From the NCBI RefSeq assembly GCF_022288725.1, contig NZ_JAKNTA010000015.1:1-43924 (forward strand): 43,924 bases of DNA, read 5' to 3'. This DNA comes from Kitasatospora sp. A2-31. GTDB taxonomy: Bacteria > Actinomycetota > Actinomycetes > Streptomycetales > Streptomycetaceae. The notes under the pieces are model-generated. The model saw only the letters and a program-made list of their open reading frames with translations, searched no databases and had not been told where the DNA came from. The translations under genes were made by a program, and so were the position numbers. Within the stretch, counting starts at the first letter, position 1, and each line of letters starts with the position of its first letter. Positions 33,983 to 43,924 of this stretch are shown here, piece after piece.

Positions 33983-34407
33983 TGCTCCCCCGGGGATTGG
34001 TAAGCCAGTCGGGCGTGTGTGGGTATCGCCCTGGCGCCGCGCGCCATCCGCTCGGCGGCCACCGTCCGGAACGCCTCCGGGCCGGTGATGGACGTGTACG
34101 AGGTCATGGACCGAACCGACGGGACGACCGCCCGCCGCCGGCGCCCGGACGCGCCGGCGGTGCGACGCCGCAGCGCACCCCCGGCCCGGGCGGCCCGGAC
34201 CGTGTGGGCGGCACGGGCAGCCCGCACCGCGCACGCGGCACCCGCGATGCCGACTTTGCAGAGGATGCGAACGATGCGGACGGCAGGGACGATGCGGGCG
34301 GTGGAGCCGGTAGGGGCGGTGCGCGTGGTACGGGCGACAAGCCCCCGGGACAGCGGCGGCGCGGCGTGGCGGACGTCTCCGGCGCACGCCTGATGGAGCG
34401 TCACCAT
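33979..34407 (-). CDS. Small hypothetical ORF coupled to the response regulator
   Basis: 142 residues from ATG 34407 behind GGGGAGGG. Its TGA overlaps the regulator ATG by 4 nt (ATGA), and the third codon positions are strongly G/C along most of its length, both of which favour a real gene. The first 100 residues are Ala/Arg-rich; the end (SYTSITGPEAFRTVAAERMARG) looks helical and more protein-like. I recognise no family. A 28-bp operator-like site sits 55-82 nt upstream of its start. It could equally be a decayed gene kept for translational coupling. Confidence 0.45.
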   Translation of the reverse strand: MVTLHQACAGDVRHAAPPLSRGLVARTTRTAPTGSTARIVPAVRIVRILCKVGIAGAACAVRAARAAHTVRAARAGGALRRRTAGASGRRRRAVVPSVRSMTSYTSITGPEAFRTVAAERMARGARAIPTHARLAYQSPGEQ

Positions 34408-34461
34408 GCCCTCCCCTGCCCAGGATCGACCGGCCCGCCCTGCCCCTGGCGGCCCATGATT

Positions 34462-34623
34462 CAAACATACACTCTAGTCCGTTTCATGGCCACAGACTAA
34501 AGATGGATCACGGTTCATCAATGTCCCACCGTACGGCCGGAGCTGGCGTGCCATCGCCCGATCGGGGCCCGCCCGGCCGGGATGCTGCCACCCGTCCATG
34601 AAATGCACTCAGATCCATGTTTG
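34462..34623. promoter_or_regulatory. Two inverted copies of a 28-bp site, CAAACAT-N13-TTTCATGG
   Basis: CAAACAT-N13-TTTCATGG is at 34462-34489 on the plus strand and again at 34623-34596 on the minus strand. They face each other, 134 bp from centre to centre, in the AT-richer gap between the divergent regulator pair. The internal AAAC/GTTT half-symmetry (first copy) recalls the elements bound by TetR-type autoregulators. Confidence 0.6.
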
Positions 34624-34678
34624 TATGAGAGGGTAATCGTGAACCAACATGCAAAGAAGTCGATGCAGTGGAGGCCCC

Positions 34679-35404
34679 GTGCGCCAGCCCTCGGACGAAG
34701 CAGCGCCCGTCGCGCCGCGACGCGAGCGCAAGAAGGAGCGCACCCGGGAGCACGTCTACGCGGCAGCGGTCGCCCTCTTCAGCCGCCAGGGCTACGCGGA
34801 CACCTCCGTCGCCCAGATCGCCGCGCAGGCCGGCATCGGGCGCGGCACGTTCTTCAACTACTTCCCGCACAAGGAGTGCCTGATCAACATCTGGACGCAG
34901 GAACGCGTGCGCAAGCTCCACCGCCGCCTCGCGCCCCGGCTCCAGAACGCCCCCGACACGGCCGGGGCACTGCGCGCGTGCATGTCCACCCTCAGCGACC
35001 TCAACGAGGAGGAACCCGAGCTGAGCGCCGCCATGCTCACCGCCTGGATCCAGACCGGGCGCCTCCTGCAACCCGGCCCGCCCCTGGGCGCCATCCTCAC
35101 CGACATCGTCGAACAAGGCCGCACCCGCGGCGAGATCCACACCACCGCGAGCACCGAACAGATCGCCGGCGCCCTACGCGACCTCTACATCGGCACCCTC
35201 CACCGCTGGAGCCACCCCACCGCCGACCGCGCCCGCGGCCGCCTGGACACCGAACTCCAACAAGCCCTCAACCTCCTCCTGAACGGCCTCACCCCCCACC
35301 ACCCCCCCCCCCACCCCCACCCCCGCCCCGATACAGGCACCGCTCAAGGTGCCGGTACAGGTGCCGGTACAGGCGCCGACACCCGCACTCCCAGCAGCCG
35401 ATAG
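34679..35404 (+). CDS. TetR/AcrR-family regulator
   Basis: 241 residues from GTG 34679 with GGAGG (34670-34674) 4 nt upstream; an ATG at 34649 is less well placed. The helix-turn-helix (about residues 15-65) is classical: RERKKERTREHVYAAAVALFSRQGYADTSVAQIAAQAGIGRGTFFNYFPHKECL. The ligand domain (70-195) shows no known family mark. The last 40 residues are a low-complexity His/Pro then Gly/Ala/Thr tail from a C-rich repeat, so the true C-terminus may be nearer residue 200. It probably controls itself and the divergent regulator pair through the two 28-bp sites. Confidence 0.87.
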   Translation: MRQPSDEAAPVAPRRERKKERTREHVYAAAVALFSRQGYADTSVAQIAAQAGIGRGTFFNYFPHKECLINIWTQERVRKLHRRLAPRLQNAPDTAGALRACMSTLSDLNEEEPELSAAMLTAWIQTGRLLQPGPPLGAILTDIVEQGRTRGEIHTTASTEQIAGALRDLYIGTLHRWSHPTADRARGRLDTELQQALNLLLNGLTPHHPPPHPHPRPDTGTAQGAGTGAGTGADTRTPSSR

Positions 35405-35853
35405 ACACCCGGGCATACGCGCGCAGGACACACCCGGACGCGCCCACCGGAAGCCAACGACGGACGCCGGCGCGGCGGCGAGCACCCGCCGCCGCCACGC
35501 ACCGCCGACCCGCACCCCAGCCACGGACCACACACGAGCGGCCCCACCCACCACACGGCCAGGGCCACACCCACCACCCCACCCGGCGCCCCCGCGCCCG
35601 GCCCCGCGCACGGTCGGGCCCTCGCACGGACGGCGTGGCGTCGGTGGGCCCTCAGGCGGTCGGGCGGACGGTCGCCGGTGAGAGCGTCGCGCGGTCGGGC
35701 GGGCGGTCGGGCGGGGTGGCGGTGTGGGATGTGTCACCGTCGTGCTCCCGGGGCGGTCCGGCCCGTTTACGATCATGGGCGCGGGCACGGGGCCCGCCGT
35801 GCCTCGGCAGCGGCCCGTTGGGCGCCCGGCGATCGGAGCAAGGAGAAGCGCAC
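35405..35853. other. Gene-free stretch upstream of the thioesterase
   Basis: No gene supported. Contains a GGTCGGGCGG-type repeat (about 35668-35720). TACGAT at 35768-35773 could be a -10 box for the thioesterase gene, but a matching -35 is not clear. Confidence 0.4.
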
Positions 35854-36660
35854 GTGACCACCCCCACCGCCGTGCCCGACAGCTACTACCAGCGCACCGG
35901 CGAGGACCGCTTCAAGCCCACCCTCCACGCCCAGGGCGCCTGGCACCGCGACGAGCAGCACTTCAGCCCGCTGGGCGGTCTGATCGTCCACGCGATCGAG
36001 TGCCACCGGGCCCGCCACGGCAGCGACGCCGGCCTGGTCCTGGCCCGGATCAGCTTCGACATACTCGGCCTGATCGCCCTGGAGGAGTGCGAGATCGCGG
36101 TGGAAACCGTCCGGCCCGGACGCACCATCGAGCTGGTCGAGGCGACCGTGGTGATCGGCGACCGCGCCGTGGTCCGGGCCCGCGCGTGGTTCCTCGCCGA
36201 ACTCGACACCGCCGCCGTCGCCGGCACCCATGAGAGCCGTATCCCGGCGCCCAAGGACTTGGAGCCCTGGACGATGAGCGCGATGTGGGGCGGCGGCTAC
36301 ATCGCCTCGATCGACGTCCGCCGCCGCGAGAGCGCCCCGGGCCGGGCCACCGCCTGGATCACCACCCCCCTCGAGCTGGTCGCCGGGGAACCCAGTACCG
36401 CGCACGCCTCCTTCGTCGCCCTGGTGGACACCGCCAACGGGATCGCCGCACGCCAACCACCCACCGAGTGGATGTTCCCCAATACCGACCTGACGATCCA
36501 CTTCTTCCGCCGCCCCGAGGGCAGCTGGACCGGCCTGGACACCAGCGTCAGCTTCGGCCCCACCGGCCACGGCATCACGAGCACCGTCCTGCATGACCAG
36601 CACGGCCCCCTCGGCCGCGCCGAACAGATCCTCACCGTGCGCCCCCAGAGAACCACCTGA
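35854..36660 (+). CDS. Acyl-CoA thioesterase-like (double hot-dog) protein
   Basis: 268 residues from GTG 35854 with AAGGAG 8 nt upstream. The pattern matches the thioesterase family with two hot-dog folds (TesB-like): HFSPLGGLIVHAIE, ARISFDILGLI, VETVRPGRTIELVEATV, RARAWFL in the first half; LVDTANGIAAR, EWMFPNTDLTIHFFR, TSVSFGPTGHGITST in the second. It would split acyl-CoA or acyl-carrier thioesters and could act as an editing or release enzyme for the nearby PKS (inference). No signal peptide. Confidence 0.78.
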   Translation: MTTPTAVPDSYYQRTGEDRFKPTLHAQGAWHRDEQHFSPLGGLIVHAIECHRARHGSDAGLVLARISFDILGLIALEECEIAVETVRPGRTIELVEATVVIGDRAVVRARAWFLAELDTAAVAGTHESRIPAPKDLEPWTMSAMWGGGYIASIDVRRRESAPGRATAWITTPLELVAGEPSTAHASFVALVDTANGIAARQPPTEWMFPNTDLTIHFFRRPEGSWTGLDTSVSFGPTGHGITSTVLHDQHGPLGRAEQILTVRPQRTT

Positions 36661-36940
36661 CCCATCGGCCCCGCCCACCGGACGCCGGCCCCGGACCGCA
36701 ACCACCGACCCCCGGGGACACCAGGAGCCCCTGACCTGACGATCCCACCAACTCCGACCCCGACACGGCCGGTGCAGTCGGGTGCGGCCGCACGCCCGCG
36801 CGAGCCGGTGCCCTCGGTACCGGGGCGGCCGATGCAGTTGATGCCGGTGTGGCAGCTCCGGTGTGGCTGGTCCGGTCGTTGTGGGGGTGGCCACGGTGGT
36901 AGCGTCCCCAGCACGTCGAATGCCGAACGCGGGGGTGGGG

Positions 36941-37666
36941 ATGCGTCAGATTGTGGTGACCGGTGGCGGTACCGGGATCGGTCGAGCGGTCGCCGAGGCC
37001 TTTGCCGCCCAAGGCGACCAGGTGGTGATCACCGGACGCCGCAAGGACGTGCTGGAGCAGACCAGTGCACAGCTCGGCGTGAACGTGCGCGCCGTCGCCT
37101 TCGACGCGAGCGACCCCGTGCAGGTTCAGGCAGCGCTCGACGCCCTGCCCGCCCGCGTGAACGTGCTGGTCAACAATGCCGGCGGCAACACCGACATCGG
37201 GGCCGACGAGCCCACCGGGCTGGACGCCGTCGCCGCGGCCTGGCGCGCGAACCTCGACGCCAACGTGCTCTCCGCCGTCCTGGTTACCACCGCCCTGCGG
37301 CCGCGCCTGGCAGCGGGAGGAACCGTGGTGAGCATCAGTTCCATCGCGGCCCACCGCGGCGGCTCCGGCTCGTACGGCGCCGCCAAAGCCGCCGTCGAAG
37401 CCTGGAACCTGACCATCGCCCAGGAACTCGGCAAGGACCGCATCACCGCCAACGTCATCGCCCCCGGCTACATCGAGTCCACCGACTTCTTCCAAGGCGG
37501 CATGACCCCCCAGCGACGTGCCGCCCTCCTCGTCCAGACCGCCAACGGCCGCGCCGGCAACCCCGCGGACATCGCCGGCACGGCACTGTTCCTCGCCTCA
37601 CCCGCCGCCGCCCACATCACCGGCCAGACCCTGCACGTCAACGGCGGCGCCCTGGCAGGGCGCTGA
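36941..37666 (+). CDS. Short-chain dehydrogenase/reductase
   Basis: 241 residues from ATG 36941, preceded by a G-rich run that may serve as ribosome site. Motifs: VTGGGTGIGRAVAEAF, an Arg-containing strand-2 end (TGRRKDVLEQ) favouring NADP(H), NNAG, SISSIAAH with the catalytic Ser, YGAAK (Tyr and Lys kept) and APGYIESTDFF. The end LHVNGGALAGR is typical. It stands alone, 280 bp after the thioesterase. Substrate unknown. Confidence 0.86.
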   Translation: MRQIVVTGGGTGIGRAVAEAFAAQGDQVVITGRRKDVLEQTSAQLGVNVRAVAFDASDPVQVQAALDALPARVNVLVNNAGGNTDIGADEPTGLDAVAAAWRANLDANVLSAVLVTTALRPRLAAGGTVVSISSIAAHRGGSGSYGAAKAAVEAWNLTIAQELGKDRITANVIAPGYIESTDFFQGGMTPQRRAALLVQTANGRAGNPADIAGTALFLASPAAAHITGQTLHVNGGALAGR

Positions 37667-37765
37667 CTGACCTGGAATTCGTGATGTCGGTGTCGGCTCG
37701 GAGCAGTCGTTCGTGTCCAGGCCGGCCCGGGTGAAGCAGCCGTCGATCAGGTGCGGGCAGTACTG

Positions 37766-37908
37766 GACGGCGAGCGGGGTGCCACAACGGTCCACGATCA
37801 CATGGCGTTTGGAGCCGGGACGGGCGCGGTCGACGGGCGAGGGGCCGACAAGGTCCCCCCTTTGAGGGCCCGGACGTGCGAGCCGTCCACCGGCGCGCAG
37901 TCGTCCAG
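37766..37908 (-). pseudogene. Remnant of an IS5-type transposase
   Basis: The minus strand encodes LDDCAPVDGSHVRALKGG, then after a one-base frame change in a G-run (one G short at about 37855-37860) DLVGPSPVDRARPGSKRHVIVDRCGTPLAV. This is the conserved central block of IS5-family transposases, with a DDE Asp in VDGSHV. The flanks no longer match and no terminal repeats are seen, so only a 140-bp scrap is left. Confidence 0.75.
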
Positions 37909-37981
37909 CGACCGAGAGGTCTCTAGGGTTCTGATGGACGGTCATGTCCGTGCCGCGCTAGGCTGGACGGGTACCGCACAT

Positions 37982-38033
37982 CGAACGCATCCGCCCCCTG
38001 AACGCACCGCCGTTCAGGGGGCGGATGCGTTCG
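37982..38033. terminator. Long perfect hairpin (23-bp arms) upstream of the VOC gene
   Basis: Arms 37982-38004 and 38011-38033 pair without mismatch around CACCGC. It lies 80 nt before the VOC start codon and just past the IS remnant, so it could be a terminator, an attenuator in the VOC leader, or an IS-linked structure. Confidence 0.55.
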
Positions 38034-38112
38034 GCCCCGAAGACTCCGCGACAGCGCGACCGGCACGGCCGGCCGCGCTGTTCGCGCTGCCCGGAACAGG
38101 AGAGTGACCGTC

Positions 38113-38907
38113 ATGCCGCGACGAACCTGGTGGCGCGAAGGCACCCCCAGTCGGATCGACCTCCGGACCACCGACCGGGAGGCCGCGATGGCCTTCTACG
38201 GCGGCCTGTTCGGCTGGGAGTTCAAGGATCGAGACCTCAACGAACTGGAGTTCAAGGACTCGGTGACTCCGGAAGCCCCGGGCCACACGATCGCCATGCA
38301 CCACGGCGGAGTGGTCGCCGGGATCGTCGAGGCGGGCGGCGCGTCCCCGGCCTGGTGGACGTACCTCGCCGTGGACGACATCGAGGCCGCCGCCGCCAAG
38401 GTCGAGGCGGCGGGCGGTTCGCTGCTGATGCCACCCGGCGACGGCGTGGGGGCGGAGCGGACGGCCCTCGCGGTGGATCCGACCGGCGCGCTCGTCGGGC
38501 TCTGCGCGAGGGGGGAGGGCGCCGAGGGGATCGTGGTCAACGAGCCCGGGGCGTACACCTGGAGTGAGCTCATGACGGGTGACCGGGACACGGCCCTCGC
38601 CTTCCACCGGGAGGTGTTCGGGCTCACCGTACGGGTCGTCGACCTCGGGGGCTCGCCGTTCACCGGACTGGTGGCCGGCGAGGACATGGTCGGCGGAGTC
38701 ATCCCCCTCCAGCGCGAGCGCGCGGTGGCCCGCTGGATCGTCTACTTCGCGGTGACCGACGTCGAGGAGACCGCCGCCCGTGCGGAGGCGCTCGGCGGAT
38801 CCGTCGTGCACGGGCCGATCGACACCCCGGTCGGGCCGCTCGCGGCGCTCCGGGACCCGCAGGGTGCCGCGTTCAGCGTCTGGGCGGTGAACCTGCCGGC
38901 GCGGTAG
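38113..38907 (+). CDS. Tandem-VOC (glyoxalase/bleomycin-resistance fold) protein
   Basis: 264 residues from ATG 38113 with AGGAG 10 nt upstream; GTG 38104 would be too near that site. Two VOC modules repeat the same pattern: first half (about 12-130) with IDLRTTDREAAMAFYGGLFGWEF and AVDDIEAAAAKVEAAGG; second half (about 140-264) with SELMTGDRDTALAFHREVFGL and VTDVEETAARAEALGG, then DPQGAAFSVW. The layout is that of the Cfp30B-like family in actinobacteria. Members bind metal or small ligands and may give resistance; the reaction here is unknown. Confidence 0.85.
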   Translation: MPRRTWWREGTPSRIDLRTTDREAAMAFYGGLFGWEFKDRDLNELEFKDSVTPEAPGHTIAMHHGGVVAGIVEAGGASPAWWTYLAVDDIEAAAAKVEAAGGSLLMPPGDGVGAERTALAVDPTGALVGLCARGEGAEGIVVNEPGAYTWSELMTGDRDTALAFHREVFGLTVRVVDLGGSPFTGLVAGEDMVGGVIPLQRERAVARWIVYFAVTDVEETAARAEALGGSVVHGPIDTPVGPLAALRDPQGAAFSVWAVNLPAR

Positions 38908-39594
38908 GGCGGGAGTCCGTACGGGCCTCACCGTCGGCGGACGGGACCACGGTTCGACCCGGGCTCGGGACCGGCCTCCCGCCGATGCCGCGCGCCGCAC
39001 GCGGTGTTTCGTGCGCGGACGAGTCCCGATCTGTCGCACTGGGTAGCGAGGCGTGACCGGAGGGTGGCGGATGGAGACGGTGCTCGTGCAGTTGCCGGAG
39101 CAGGGTGGAGCTCCGGCGGCGGGGCCGCCCGCTCTGCTACACACCGCCGACAACGCGAGTTCAACCTGAGGACGCCACGCCGACGCAGCCGACCCCCGCC
39201 ACGACAGCCCGGCCGCGCCGCACCCGGCCCGCACCACGCCAGCCCGTCCACGCCAAGACACCCGACCCGCGCCGCGACAGCCCGCCCGGCCCGCGCCACG
39301 CCAGCCGGTCCGCGCCATGACAGCCCGGTCGGCGTCGGGGCAGCGGGGCCGAGCCTGCAAGGCGGCAGGCTGAGGCTGTTGCTGACGTGACGTCATGTGC
39401 CCTGCGGGAGGCGGTTGGTGTTGCGGGAGCGTGTCAACCTGCCCAGGTCATCCCACATCCCGAGACGGCGGGGTTCTCTTTGAAAACACTAGGGCCAAAC
39501 TTGACTCGCAGTGTAAGTTTGCATCCTGCTCGTCCAACGGCAGTGCTGAAACGTCCTCACCGGTCGGATTCAATGAAGAGGTTGGGCCCATCCC
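38908..39594. other. Gene-free stretch upstream of the PKS, with a dyad
   Basis: No gene is supported. 39170-39320 has loose CGCGCCACGCCAGCCCG-like repeats. 39480-39530 is much more AT-rich and contains the dyad AAACTT-N12-AAGTTT (39497-39520) and TTGACT at 39501-39506, probably the PKS promoter or operator zone. Confidence 0.45.
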
Positions 39595-43652
<4,058 letters not shown>

Positions 43653-43690
43653 CTGTCTCTTATACACATCTAGATGTGTATAAGAGACAG
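43653..43690. other. Second Nextera mate-pair junction adapter (assembly artefact)
   Basis: Identical 38-bp element: CTGTCTCTTATACACATCT (43653-43671) and its reverse complement (43672-43690). It interrupts the PKS between the DH-like part and the ACP. Removing it does not restore the frame, so bases are missing or the two sides are not neighbours. Confidence 0.97.
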
Positions 43691-43915
43691 GCCCAAACCC
43701 TCCTCCACCACATCGCCCACCTCCTCGAAATCCCCCAAGACCACATCGACCACCGCCGCCCCCTCCGCGACCTCGGACTCGACTCCCTCACCGCCACCCG
43801 ACTACGCAACGAACTCCACACCACCCACGGCCTCGACCTCACCGCCGGACGCCTCCTCGGCCCCGAACCCCTCCACCACCTCCTCACCACCCTCACCCCT
43901 CAACCCACCCCCTAA
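43691..43915 (+). CDS. PKS acyl carrier protein and C-terminus (fragment after adapter)
   Basis: About 74 residues to TAA 43913-43915. LRDLGLDSLTATRLRNEL carries the phosphopantetheine Ser (codon 43784-43786), followed by the usual helix 3 (GRLLGPEPLHHLLTTL). The frame is +1 relative to the KS-AT part. Codon style is the same C-rich one, so it probably belongs to the same or a sister PKS. It ends without a thioesterase, so release is by another enzyme. Confidence 0.85.
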   Translation, partial: AQTLLHHIAHLLEIPQDHIDHRRPLRDLGLDSLTATRLRNELHTTHGLDLTAGRLLGPEPLHHLLTTLTPQPTP

Positions 43916-43924
43916 CCCCACCCC

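Noticed and set aside
34649..34678. ATG 34649 as start of the TetR gene
   Set aside because: GTG 34679 has GGAGG at fitting distance and begins just ahead of the conserved DNA-binding domain.
35854..36660. AfsA-type butyrolactone synthase next to the TetR gene
   Set aside because: The sequence fits double hot-dog acyl-CoA thioesterases and lacks the AfsA repeat pattern.

Overview
The window is very high-GC actinomycete DNA, most like Streptomyces or Kitasatospora. Evidence is the near-exclusive G/C third codon positions, GTG starts behind GGAGG-type ribosome sites, many 4-nt ATGA gene overlaps, an RHS/LamG secreted-protein pair, a lipoprotein sortase and many TetR/SDR/MFS genes.

Layout. 1-8.1 kb holds a secreted RHS-family protein (minus strand, cut by the window edge), a divergent secreted DNRLRE/LamG/ricin-B protein and a sortase. 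8.1-20 kb is an accessory region: SnoaL-like protein with a divergent TetR and its operators, SDR, two MFS exporters, a maleate-isomerase-family enzyme, further SDRs, NUDIX and HAD hydrolases, a DUF6461-like protein and a frame-broken gene. One MFS gene and one SDR gene, 5.6 kb apart, share an almost identical MerR-type promoter.

20-31.6 kb is the most interesting part. It is a minus-strand biosynthetic set centred on an amino-group carrier protein (LysW type) with LysX ligase, LysY reductase and LysZ kinase. Around these lie a DRE-TIM homocitrate-synthase-like enzyme, a class I glutamine-amidotransferase-fold protein, a Glu/Leu/Phe/Val dehydrogenase, a truncated acyl-CoA ligase, a PLP aminotransferase and a fumarylacetoacetate-hydrolase-family protein. 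The carrier ends in Gln where the LysW family normally has the substrate-bearing Glu, and no LysJ or LysK homologue is visible. My working model (inference): a chain-extended 2-keto acid is aminated, loaded on the carrier, phosphorylated and reduced to an aldehyde, modified, released (perhaps by the amidotransferase-fold protein) and joined to a polyketide.

32.9-39.5 kb holds regulators and accessory genes: an atypical OmpR-type response regulator coupled to a small upstream ORF, a divergent TetR with a pair of matching 28-bp sites between them, a thioesterase, an SDR, an IS5-type remnant and a tandem-VOC protein. 39.6-43.9 kb is an iterative-looking type I PKS (KS-AT-degenerate DH-...-ACP).

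Two cautions. (1) Two exact 38-bp Tn5 mosaic-end/Nextera mate-pair junction sequences are embedded at 22699-22736 and 43653-43690. One cuts the acyl-CoA ligase and the other cuts the PKS with a frame mismatch, so both are assembly artefacts and the joins may hide missing or misplaced DNA. (2) Many intergenic gaps contain short G-rich tandem repeats, and the PKS has a run of 49 C. Frames and lengths there are unsure. No tRNA, rRNA or CRISPR array was seen.
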